Origin: Corbicula japonica
Taxonomy: Eukaryota > Mollusca > Bivalvia > Venerida > Cyrenidae
DNA length: 64,000 nucleotides
Reading direction: 5' to 3'
Assembly: GCA_038501625.1 (NCBI GenBank)
Contig: JAZAYU010000034.1
Span: 5,864,467-5,928,466 of the forward strand
Positions 12,301-22,776 of this stretch are shown here, in pieces; position 1 is the stretch's first letter, and the number at the start of each line of letters is the position of its first letter. Under the pieces are notes generated by a model. That model did no database searches. It saw only the letters and a list, made by a program, of their open reading frames with translations, and was not told the DNA's origin. Position numbers and translations under genes: made by a program.

Positions 12301-13255
12301 TTAAATATTAAATATGATCATTTCAACATGCCTTGGCCGGTAAATTCACAAATACCCAAAAGCAGCAAAAAAAATCTTTAAAAGAAAGTTGCTTATAAGT
12401 TATTTGTAAAAGTTACATGTTAACCATTTACAATTTAGAAATTAAAAAAAATGTATGGAAAATTGATTTAAAGGAGTATATGACAATAAGTTCTAACGGA
12501 CAGGATTTTTTAAAACTTTGCACAATTAAAGAGAATTCCTTCACAAACAAAATGATATAAAGAAAAATATAGCTTTCCACGCTTGTTTTTGAGTAATCGC
12601 TCATTATTAGACCCCTCTATACGGTCATTTTGAAGGGATTTTGAGAAAACGCACATATATCTTTTGAATGATTGTTGCATCTGGAATTCCTAATCAACAC
12701 CTTATATCTATGCATTTTTTTGTTTGGAATTATGTGTATGTATGGTTTTGGGTGGAATTATGTGAGATGTTTTTGTATATTTGAAGAAAAAACTTTGAAA
12801 ATGACCAAAATATCCAACAAAAAAGGGAGACAATTCAGTCCCTGACTGGAAAAAAATCTATATATCTTTTTTTGTAACGGACAGATTTTTTTAAAACTCC
12901 ATAAAATGACACAGTATATATTTCCAAACAAAACAAAAACAAAAAAAACAGGGGCATCCAGGCTTAATTTTTTACTATATTCCTTCAAAGTTGGTCATAT
13001 AAGTAAAAATATCTCTAATTTTAATTCAATTCTACAAATATCCATCATAACATGTATAAATAGTTTTATAACATGCTTATCAAAACTAATTTCATATTTT
13101 GAAAGAAATAACTATTTCTTTATCAAGAATTACATTACAGTTACCACATTTCTTTCATAAAATTCCCACAAATGCAGTCCTGAGTGTTGCCAAAGTTTCC
13201 ATACATATCGAAAAACACCTAACACTGATAATGAATGAAAATCATATAACAATCC

Positions 13256-13510
13256 CTAAATCTTATGATCCATTAAGTAATTATACAATTTCTGAACAAC
13301 AGATTTAAGAGATGTAACTCTAGGTTTGCCTGTGTCAAGTTTCTCACCAAACAGCTGAGACAATCCATCTAACCCACCACGAGAGACAGCAAGTTTTATA
13401 TGACTCAAATTCAAACCGGATGCTGCAATTTTCTTTGCCATTTGACATGAAAGTATTTTCTGTTTGGTTAAAAATTCAAGAGTATCAAAATTAACATCAG
13501 TCATTTTCAC
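13256..13510 (-). pseudogene. C-terminal fragment of an unidentified element-encoded protein
   Basis: 84 codons without a clear ATG, overlapping the end of the 13507-13668 ORF in another frame. It is helical in character: LEFLTKQKILSCQMAKKIA, then GLNLSHIKLAVSRGGLDGL, then GKPRVT before a final helix. It has the look of a compact C-terminal domain. With the N-terminal piece it suggests an internal-deletion derivative of a longer gene. Function unknown. Confidence 0.45.
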
Positions 13511-13668
13511 ATGAAAGTAACATTATCTACTTCGGACGTCAAATTATCCGAAACACTTGAATCATTGTCAGGGCAAATTATCGAACCAAATAATTTACGT
13601 TTCTTCACAGCTTGGTGATTTCCATCACTAACGAACCTGCCCTTCTTGTTTTTCTCGCGTGAGGCCAT
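13507..13668 (-). pseudogene. N-terminal fragment of an unidentified element-encoded protein
   Basis: 53 codons from ATG, starting MASREKNKKGRFVSDGNHQ, then a basic KKRK patch and an acidic, serine-rich stretch. It ends at a TGA immediately before the next ORF, which opens in another frame. The basic start followed by a polar stretch resembles, to my eye, amino termini of large invertebrate transposon proteins annotated as Mutator-like. That is inference. Confidence 0.45.
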
Positions 13669-13840
13669 TCTCACGGACGACTACTTTGTGAGAAATAATT
13701 TGAAATATTTAATTGATTGATTTTACGCAACAGTCGAAGTACTAACGTTACTCAACTAACAGCGGTCACTGAGAAAAATACATTTCGTGAAACTAGCGCT
13801 TGCGCAGAAATATGCGCGTAAACTATTGTAATATACTCCT

Positions 13841-14530
13841 TTAAAATGCAATCCACAAATTGAAATCTCTACATTTAAAGCATATCTCCGAACTCATTTG
13901 AAGTATATGCAAATAATTTATTATTATGTCATTGCAATGTAAATGTGTAATTCGGATTTTACTACGATGTGATTGGTATTAATTGTATTTGTAAGGCTCG
14001 TACATGTACGTTTGTTATTGCATTTATGTGTGTATATGTATTTGTTGTTGAATTAAATTCCATTTAAAACATGAACGATTACTTCTTTTTTTTCCCCGAT
14101 TTAAAACCGGATATTTGTTTTTATTCAGCTCATTTGGAAATAATCTGCGAGGTCGTTAGATTATTGTCCCGGTGTCCAATATATCTCTGAAATACGTTTA
14201 TAACATGATGTCAACACATAATGCAATATCTTGAAAATTTTTCTTTTCCGGATTTATAAAATAAGCGGTCGAGATGTCAATAAAAATTAAGCAGGGCTTT
14301 TCATCCTTATATAACAGAGGCCTATAAAAGGCCTCTTCCCAATCCAAAAATATAGTATTTTTTCCCAACTGCGACAGAAAGTCTTCCCAAAATCAGCCTT
14401 CACGATAATTTTTTTTTAGAACTTGCCCCTTCGGACAGACAACATGGAATTTCAACTTGCCCGAATACATTTCAACTTGCCCGAAAAATTAAAGATTCGT
14501 TTTTTTTTTAATTTAAGCTTTTAATCATGT
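13841..14530. other. AT-rich stretch, no gene seen
   Basis: No ORF of note. A CTTGCCCGAA motif is repeated near 14455 and 14476 and recurs around 15430-15510, suggesting the edges of another decayed element. Confidence 0.35.
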
Positions 14531-14653
14531 TTATCTATATAAACAATTCATTCTCGAAATGACAACAAGAGAGAAAACACTGTCTTCAGCCATTTCCATC
14601 TCACCATCTTCATCATCATCATGATTCTTCAACCGTGCTGCAGCAACAGGTTC
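14531..14653 (-). other. Possible terminal exon of an unknown gene
   Basis: A 123-nt open stretch follows a TTTATTTCAG acceptor-like site and ends in TAA. It encodes EPVAAARLKN and then HDDDEDGEMEMAEDSV. The acidic run in a clean frame after a good acceptor is suggestive, but no partner exon was found. It may be transposon-derived. Confidence 0.2.
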
Positions 14654-15624
14654 CTGAAATAAAAAGATGTTCCATTTTAGCATCCTGGATCCATTTAAAT
14701 TTTACATTGTTTCAGTAATTTTAAATGTTAACCGATTTGATATTACACAGCTTTGTTTAAAAAATTTACTTACCCCATTCTGGAAACAGCAAGATCAGTG
14801 TCATCTAGAAATGATTACATATAATTACTAATACTTGTGGGAATGATTACCTCTAGCTCAAATGACTGTTGTGTATTTATTTTTTTTATCTGAATTCATA
14901 TAACAAATAAAACAGAAAATCAACAGCATCGATCTGAAGAACTACGACATTACAAATAAGTATCATAATTTTCCAGCATAAAAAATCTCTATATTATCTT
15001 ATATGAGGTACGACTATTCCCAATTCGGTACGAGATTGTAACAGTACGAGATTGTAGTGGTATGACTTTTCCCGGAACCGACGAGATTGCTGCCATGACT
15101 GCAAAAACAAGCTCCCTTTTTGTTCATACGCTGTTTTTGCTTGTGACACATTGATCAGCGGCAGGCTTCTGGGGCTCTTGACGCCTTTATACTGGTTTTG
15201 CTCCGTCAAAATAACGTAAAAACATCCCGGTAACCATTCACTGATGTCACTACATCACATACAACAACAACAGCACAAATAGCTATGACGCGCATGATTA
15301 TGTGTACTCTGGTTCGCCCAGACGCTATCGTAACGCACTTCATTGAGTGTCTGTGCGAAACTAACTTGTAAAACGAAAGTAAACATCCAGTCATCTGGCG
15401 TCGTAAATGTTAATTTGTTTATTTATATCAACTTGCCCGATCGGGCAGACAGGTTATTATTTTAAATTGCCCACCGACAATTTTACTTGTCCCGGGCTTC
15501 GGGCAAGTGGGTTATTTCGAAGACTGCAAAATGCTAGGTATGATGTCCAAAAAAAGGGTTAAACTCCTTTGATGGGTGTTTGAAAACTGAAGTCTGAAAA
15601 ATGAAGTGCTTGAAAAATTAGATT
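14654..15624. other. Non-coding stretch with CTTGCCCG motifs
   Basis: Two short minus-strand ORFs around 14994-15394 show no recognisable motif and I do not call them. From 15425 to 15515 there are several inverted CTTGCCCGA/TCGGGCAAG motifs. Confidence 0.35.
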
Positions 15625-15626
15625 TA

Positions 15627-16045
15627 AGAGGTCGCAAACATTGCAAATGGCGAAAACAGGCTAAAATTTCAAAAAATGAATTTTGGGGGAAATACTTATT
15701 GCCACCTAGATTTTAGTAAATAAATGTATTTAGCTATGGATGTAGTAAATGTTTGCAAGCTCAATTTAGTCTAATTCATGTTCTAATTACCAAGCACATA
15801 CTAAAACAAAAGAAAAACCATTTGCACGAGAACTCTGAAATTCATGAACAATATACCAAAGCAACTCATACCTGAAATAAGTATATGCTGGTCTACAATG
15901 TTTAGTGCCAATCCTTCAAAATAATGTTAGGGTTATCAAGAAATTCAATGAAAACTTACTTCCTACTTTCACTTTCTTAACTTTCACTTTGAACCAGGAA
16001 GTAAGATTTCCTTGAATTTCTTGAAAACCCTAACATTATTTTGAT
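15627..16045. repeat. Dispersed GGTCGCAAACATTGC repeat, full-length single-arm copy
   Basis: It begins AGGTCGCAAACATTGCAAAT and runs through CCAAGCACATACTAAAACAA to ACCCTAACATTATTTTGA. The same sequence forms the arms of the palindrome at 59599-60206. The last 80 bp contain a short inverted pair around AACCCTAACATTATTTTG. Confidence 0.75.
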
Positions 16046-16055
16046 GAAAAGCGCT

Positions 16056-16125
16056 GTTAAGGGGTCGAAATGTCCTAGGGATCAAAGTGGCAGGGGTCGA
16101 GATGTCTTCGGGGTCGACAGCCATT
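16056..16125. repeat. 'cgacccc' array, right inverted copy
   Basis: Units GGGGTCGAAATGTCC and GGGGTCGAGATGTC are the reverse complement of the array at 9541-9680. The two may be the ends of one 6.6-kb composite element. Confidence 0.5.
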
Positions 16126-17529
16126 ATTGTTATATGTTAGATAGTATTTCAACTTCTGAACATAGTTTTCAACTGTATTGAATAGATTTATGAAAAGCGA
16201 AATTCTTGAAGACATTTTTTTTCTTTAAAAACTTCGGAAAGAGAAAGTATGTTCCACAACAGCATGCAAAACCAGAGAAATTGGATGAAAACTTTGTGCA
16301 ATCATGATGGTCTACTGAGATATAATTATTCATGAATTCAAACCTTTTGGATTCAATACTTCCTAAAACGAACTTGTGCTACACTTTTGAAAAACAAACT
16401 TTGTGTTAAACTTGTCATAATGCGAATCTTACAAAACGAAACAAGCGGGTTTCGAAATACAGTTTGTCCGAAAACTACTACATTTCAGTATTGCAACATG
16501 TTTCCGCGAATTAAATAAAATTGTGTCAGTTTTCTTATTTTGACCAAAGGAATGAAGATTCGTTTACAGTAAGAAGCTCACATGTCTAAAAGAAAATTTT
16601 ACTGCTCTTCTGTCCTATTTAAACTTGTTTTTACCGTTGATTTGTTTCGCGCCAAAATGTCACTTAGACTGGGTTTTTATCTCTAGCCTGTGAGCAATCG
16701 TATGGCCCGTGAGCTGTGACCTTTCGGACAAGTCTAATGTTATATTCCGAACAAGAAAAGGTGCCTATTGTGCAAAGACGGTTTAGTCATTTAGAAAGTG
16801 GTAAATTATGAAGGTTTCGATATGTATTTGTACTTTGTTAGAATGATAATTTTTTGAATACAGTATACATACTATACATACAGTATAGGTATATAATAAA
16901 GCTATTGAAATCCTAAACGAGGTGCTAATGGGACCATTCGCACCTCGTTGTGGTATCAAGTATCTTTGATCAAACTAAAGAATTGTTACGATTTGACTAA
17001 AGGAATTAGTATTTGTACTAAATGCTCTACAAACATCAGCATCAGTGCTGATAATGATAAAGCAAAATGTATGAAGGAAATCGAGCAATTAATAATTTTG
17101 AATCAGATTTCTTAATTCGTGATTTCAGTTTACGTTTATAATTTTTTTCTAAATGTTTTCACTTAATATTTTAAATAAATATTGTTAAATCTTTTTTGTT
17201 TCTTATTAATAATATTGAAAATAATTGAAAGGTAAAAGATATTTTTCGAAACATTTTTAACGACCACCGTTTTAATAATGTATTCTAGTTAACCTTAATT
17301 TATTATATTTCTTTTCAGATGATCACTTCAAGATGAAAAATATTAGATTTGTCCAAATTATTTTATTGTTTAAGTTTCAAGTTTGACGTTTAACGATTTT
17401 GTATTTTATATGATATTAAAATTATAAATTACCAACGGTGTGTAACGTGATCGTAACCCTGGCTCTGAATCAGTTTTGTTGTGTCACCACTTTGTACAGG
17501 AGGTGTGACATTCCTGAATTTGAAACTGA
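16126..17529. other. AT-rich stretch, no gene seen; one strong hairpin
   Basis: Nothing coding. At 16916-16949 a hairpin pairs AACGAGGTGC with GCACCTCGTT and, inside, AATGG with CCATT around a 2-nt loop. It is followed by TGTGGTATCA, which also occurs at the start of the 9541 array. Confidence 0.4.
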
Positions 17530-17655
17530 TCATTTTATTAACCATGCTCGATCTCTCCCTCTCTTCTTCTTGACTGTGTGGGGAGGCTGTTTTTTCTGAA
17601 TGTGTAGCGATTCCTGATATGCATATTTCACCTTCCTGAAATACTTGTCAAAGTC
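17530..17655 (-). other. Possible exon of an unknown gene
   Basis: 41 codons follow an ATTTTCAG acceptor-like site and end in TGA. They begin DFDKYFRKVKYAYQESLH and end with a lysine/arginine-rich stretch. The GC content is higher than in the surroundings. I recognise no family and see no partner exon. It could belong to a gene or to a captured fragment. Confidence 0.25.
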
Positions 17656-18211
17656 CTGAAAATTAATGCCTCATTATCGATTCTCAAATGAGCGATCTCA
17701 ATTTATAGCACATTCCACAGTGTTATATTTTCAAAACAGTGTGTTAATTCCATGAATATTAAGAGAAATCCAATTCATTTTTATAACTTTATTTCAAATG
17801 CATATCACAGGCAAACATAAAAAACAAATTCAATATCTTAAGCCCCATTATACAAATAAATGTAACAGACAGTTTGAAAGGATAAATTAAATTAATCTAC
17901 AATAATCAAAAGTTTTAATACATTAATGCTATTCTTACCGGAAACATTAATTTTTTATGAATTATTTACATATATGCAAAAGACGTGTATTTAGATATAC
18001 ATATATAAAAACATACTATCTAGCACATGTTAAACAAGCACCATATAAGATATAATACAATATACACAATACTAACAAACATAAATAATAGCACATTTTA
18101 TTTATTTAGTCAAATAAATAACTTAAATGATAACACATGCACACCATGACAATTTTCACCAACAATCATAATGTACATTTTTATTATTTAGAATACACTC
18201 GTGACAACTTC
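17656..18211. other. Very AT-rich stretch, nothing seen
   Basis: Low-complexity A/T sequence without ORFs or repeat boundaries. Confidence 0.4.
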
Positions 18212-18514
18212 TCAACTCCGCTGACATCCCTCCTTCGAGGTATTCCGCCCACGTAGAAAATATCTTGGATTCCATCTGATTTGTTGTTTTCTTCTGGTGT
18301 TTGTGAGTTTCTTCATGGAGACAAGCTTCACTTGTGTTGAAACAAATTTAGCCTCTCCATGAAGACGCTTGACAAGCACGAAGAACGTACGGTGGAGGGC
18401 TCTGTACTCGGGTGTTAAGACGTCGGCGATACCCTTCAAAGTCGTTGTTCGTCCTGTAGGCGTTTCCATTATACAGAACAGTCGCAAGGGGCCCACGTAG
18501 CATTTTCTATCCAC
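18212..18514 (-). other. GC-elevated 100-codon ORF, unidentified
   Basis: An open frame with ATG in a block clearly less AT-rich than its flanks on both sides. It contains TPEYRALHRTFFVLVKRLHG and a basic, arginine-rich second half. No domain is recognised. The abrupt composition change suggests an inserted or captured sequence. Coding status is uncertain. Confidence 0.25.
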
Positions 18515-18980
18515 TGGTCGTTAACATATTGCTTGTTATAATTATAATTTTAATATTTAATGTGCTAATAAGTTGGATTTATTGCAATTATTATTATCAC
18601 CTCCGATCTTGATTATTGTTTTATTTATAACACCTTTTTAAAATAATACCTTCAATTTGATACCTGTAAAAATCACCAACTAAAAACACATTTTAATTAA
18701 TATTAGTTGCATTAAACCTTCTGTTTAATTTTTAATAATAAAACGTATTTGTTGGTTTCAAGAATAAATAAATGTTTATTTTCAAATGTTATTTAAAAAA
18801 TCTTTTCATCAATATCAATTTCCAACAATTGTAAAATATTCAAATAATTAATGTTTTAGCCAGTTTTGCCATTTGCAATATTAGTGCCCCCTTAATTGAC
18901 ATCTTATAATATACTTTATAATGTAATGATTATACAAAGATCATTTTTATTCATATTTCAAAAGCATAAATTAAAAGGTT
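18515..18980. other. AT-rich stretch with a fragment of the GGTCGCAAACATTGC repeat
   Basis: No ORF. Around 18860-18900 the sequence GCCATTTGCAATATTAGTG matches the inner-arm end of the dispersed repeat seen at 15627 and 59599-60206. Confidence 0.4.
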
Positions 18981-19090
18981 ACGAATTGACCAATTGATTT
19001 TTGAACGGTTACGATATGACCATGACAATGGTTACGAACCGACCAAAATTGTCGGTTACGAAATGGTAAGGTTACGAAATGACCATAATT
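18981..19090. repeat. Short tandem array, GGTTACGAAATGACCA-type unit
   Basis: Five degenerate units of GGTTACGAATTGACCA in about 110 bp, with 2-25 bp between them. The ORF through it is a by-product of the repeat. Confidence 0.65.
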
Positions 19091-20056
19091 CACAGTATAC
19101 ACGTGTGGCTATTTTATGTTTTATTGCTGAAAACTCATACACAAAAAAGACGTATTTCACACTTATTCTTCAATCTAACAACAACATTCAAACAGCTGCA
19201 TTCTAACAACAATGCACATTTAAAATTCAGCTGCCTCGCGAAATAATAATGTTGACTTGGCGGATGTACCTTAGAATGCATACTAAAATATTTTTTCAGA
19301 CAATTTTTATACTCATATCTGTTTTACTATCTTAATAAGAAAATATTTTCTTTATAATATATATCTTTCCGAACAATAAATAGCAAACATGTAAGAAAAC
19401 TTAAAAACTCTTCATTGATTACACTATTTTTCCCATTTGCGCTTGGAACCGGTCAAAATTTTGCGTTTATTTTATAGAACTAAAAACAAATTGTTATGTT
19501 TATATTTATATATATATACAGATTAGTATGATTGTTATAAGATTTGTGCACTCTATAAATCCCGGTAGCAAAATGTCTTAATTGCCACTGACATTTCCAA
19601 GGTGGTAACCACACCAGCTTTTCGGGGAACATATGCTTCGTGAATATGGAAAAATATTTATCTGAAAATCCCGCATAAACGGTTCCATGATAACAATCAT
19701 ATGCACATTATTATAACTTGCTGGAATTAATTTAAATCTGGGCTGTTAATTGTGTATATATTGAGTTCTGTTTCGCCCACGGCTAGTCTCAATAATTCGA
19801 CTGCAAGCACAGACCCATTATCATACTGACTTTTTACAGATGTCTGTTCTTTACGTCTCAAGCAGTTACGATCAAAACTGTGGTGGAAATCGACTCGATT
19901 TAAATTCTGTTATTTATCGATAAACGTGAGTCAGGTAAACTTTAAGCGCCGAAATCGAAATTTGTTGACATGGGTGGAAGTTTAAAAGAGTTTTGCATAA
20001 AAAACGAAACCGTTCTTTATAAAGGATTACATATATTGATTCTACTTGAATGTGGC
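19091..20056. other. No gene or repeat recognised
   Basis: AT-rich sequence between a short array and the 20065 hAT-type element. Confidence 0.35.
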
Positions 20057-20064
20057 TATTCAGG

Positions 20065-21867
20065 CAGGGGCGGATCCAGGATTTCAGCAAGGGGGGTTCA
20101 ACTCAGCGAGTCGTATTTTTAACAACGTCAATTTGCAACTGAGCTAAAACATCCGTCCTTCGGACACTTCCAGGGTTCTCAATAACAAATGTTTGTAAAA
20201 ATCCCCAATGAATTTTAGGAGTCCTAACTTATGTAAGGGGGTCCACGGGCCTGCTTTCCCAGAAAATTTTGAAAATTTATATGCCAAGTCCTGCATTCTG
20301 AGGTATTTTTGGGGAATTTTATAGCAGGTTTTGAGCTACTTATTCATACTTGATTTTAACCTTTTGAGCAGTAGTGATGCCATTATAAGCACTCAGATCC
20401 AAATACTCTGCCTCCTTATCTGAGTCTAGATGTGCGACTTACAATGTTTCAACTCAATAAGTTGTTAATTAGAGAAAAAACTGCTCGAATTAAATGGCTA
20501 AGTTCAGGGCTCCCAGTTTTTGGTCAATACTGTTGTCAGTTGGAAAATGTTGAAGACATTTTAAATGCACTAATAACTCTTTGTGGTGAGATGGGGTTTA
20601 GAGAAAAAAAATAGCTGTGAGATACTTTTGGTTTCCTATTGGACAAAAAATATCATTATCTTTTGAATCATTTTGCAAATACAAATTAATGAGCGTTAAT
20701 GTGCCGAGTTTATAGTCAACTTTACTGCAAAAGTAAGTAAACATCGTGTATGGAGAAAAAAACATCCTATTTCTTTTAATGTCCAAAATTAGACGTTGAC
20801 GTAGAAAATCTTTTTTAAAGTAAAGAAATTAGAGTGTTACTTGAGTTTTTTATGTATTTTAAACAGCTTAACTACCATATAATATTAAGAACCTTCCTCT
20901 CTAGGAATAAGAACTCGGCGAATAATCCGCTAGCTTCCATCACAGTCCTGTCACAATTTGTCAGAATAATAAAATATTGTGTTTTCGTAAACTTAAAATC
21001 TACAGTGTTGAATTAGTGTATAAGAAGTCTCATAATCAAGAAATATCGTATTTATTTAGAAATAATTTGGAAAAACGGTGCGGTTTTTTTTCACTTTTGA
21101 ATGTTTCACTTTCATGAACAGCGTGAAATTCTTTCCCTACTGAAGCACTGACCAATTAACGCAAATACTAATGTGTAAAGATATTGGTACAAAAATCCTG
21201 GAGCGACATTGGCGCGCCCGGGATATTTTTGAGGAATTTTTTTTATTTTCTATGATTTGTGCACGACTCTACTTCAGAAATTAGTCTAGCAGTTGAGCTC
21301 GTGTTCATTACGGACGTGATATCGAAAATACATGTATATTTTTTTTTATTCAAACTTCATTTCTTTCTTGTATGGCAAATATAAGCATAAGAATGAATGT
21401 TGCATTTTATTCCACAGACTAACTGCGAAATTTAATAAATTGCAAAAGGTCCAGTGATTTATTAAATGCCCATGACGATAGATTGGGGGACGGAAGAAAC
21501 ATACAATACTAAGTTTTCAATTGATTAACAATTGACTACTTTTGTTGTTTTGATTAAAATTTAAGCAGATTGGTCACATACAGTGGCAAGTGTGCAGGGG
21601 AGCGAAGTTGTTTAATGGCAATACACAGGTTGGAATTGAGAGCATTTAATATGGGTGATGTCCAAGTTTTGAGGCCGCATTTTGTCGTCAACTGAAACAA
21701 TTTTGTACCAAACTTGTTGTCCATTTCTTTCTGGAAACCATTAATATTGATTCGTATCCACAAACTTCGAACCTCGAACCAACCGGGACAAAAAAATCGG
21801 GGAAATTAGGGGGGTTCGTCCGAACCCCCCGAACCCCCGCCCCCCCCCCCCCCTGGATCCGCCACTG
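20065..21867. mobile_element. hAT-type non-autonomous element with 8-bp target duplication
   Basis: Ends CAGGGGCGGATCCAGG and CCTGGATCCGCCACTG are inverted, with one mismatch near the tip. The flanks are TATTCAGG (20057-20064) and AATTCAGG (21868-21875), an 8-bp duplication with one difference, as expected for hAT. A run of C (about 21839-21853) and CGAACCCCCC motifs lie near the right end. No transposase ORF is visible. It ends about 800 bp upstream of the EDC4 start codon. Confidence 0.85.
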
Positions 21868-21875
21868 AATTCAGG

Positions 21876-22682
21876 TATGTAAATTTTTTAAAGATACGTA
21901 TGGTTTAAGATGCTTTATGGAGCCGCCAAACTTGCGATTAAAATTCCGATCGGCGGCATATAGAAATAGAAGAAAAATGTTCCGCATTGATTTGAATAGT
22001 AACTGGGTTGTGCGCGAAGGACGATCATCACATATATAGAAAAGTCATTGTCGCGCACAAATAGTTGTTCTAACCCACGGCTGGTAGAAGTGGGCATTAA
22101 TAAATATACATGATTATTTCTGCCTAAGAAGAAAACTCAATCAAGCCGTGATTAAGGATGCCAACAGTCTTCTTGCATATTTAATTAATACTTTAACAAA
22201 ACTTGCTTCCTTAAGAATATGATATACAGTGTAGGTATTTTTGTCATGTCATATTGTATTTTAACTTTAAAGATGAATATACTAAACAAGACACTACTTG
22301 TAACTTCTTCTAGCCAATTTATTTTACCAAATAAGTGACAAAGAACAAACCATACAGAAAAATGTGACCATAAAAATAAACTATTATTTATATATTTTTT
22401 TTAATTTATAAACTAAATAGACTTTGTAGTTGTTACATATTCATATTATGCGGCTGACAGACCATTCCTCTTTTCGGCATATTTTGATCTTTCCGCTTGT
22501 TATATTTAGCAACCAGTCTACGATATTAATGGATGCCGCCACAGTTACGAAATGTTGGAAAAAATTATAATTTAGTTGTAAATTTCTTGCCTGTTGACAA
22601 TATTTAGAAGATTATTCTGATTTCTTTGTAAACAATATATATTTCGCATTTGATATTTATACAATTCACCGCATGTTCTAAG
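21876..22682 (+). promoter_or_regulatory. EDC4 5' flank, presumed promoter and 5' UTR
   Basis: This is the only non-transposon sequence directly upstream of EDC4. I see no clear TATA box or CpG island. A three-codon upstream ORF (ATG TTC TAA, 22673-22681) stops one base before the EDC4 ATG. On the minus strand an ATG at 22480 starts MPKRGM next to a weak donor and could be the first exon of the divergent SPIDR-like gene, but this is speculative. Confidence 0.4.
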
Positions 22683-22776
22683 ATGGATGAGACGAAATCG
22701 ACAACTTCATCAATGGAGTCTACCGGCGATACAAGTCGGCTCTTGAAAGAATTGATGGACCTTCAGAAATCGACAG
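22683..22776 (+). CDS. EDC4: EDC4 exon 1 (residues 1-31)
   Basis: Starts MDETKSTTSSMESTGDTS. The donor CAG|GTGCAT leaves phase 1. A serine/threonine-rich N-terminus precedes LLKELMDLQKS, which parallels the human LRDILKLD segment. Confidence 0.88.

Larger units (their letters stand above)
12472..13840 (-). mobile_element. TTAA-flanked terminal-inverted-repeat element with two short ORFs
   Basis: A 1,369-bp element with ends AGGAGTATATGACAATA (left) and AGGAGTATATTACAATA (inverted, right), one mismatch in 17, and TTAA directly outside both ends. TTAA target sites occur in piggyBac and Kolobok superfamilies. Two minus-strand ORFs inside look like the two ends of one longer protein. A 20-bp direct repeat (AACGGACAGATTTTTT-like) occurs near 12497 and 12876. 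Confidence 0.75.

Noticed and set aside
13507..13668. MASREKNKKGRF ORF as SPIDR exon 1
   Set aside because: A phase-compatible donor (C|GTAAAT) exists, but the ORF lies inside a TTAA-flanked inverted-repeat element and reads on into its own element-type sequence.
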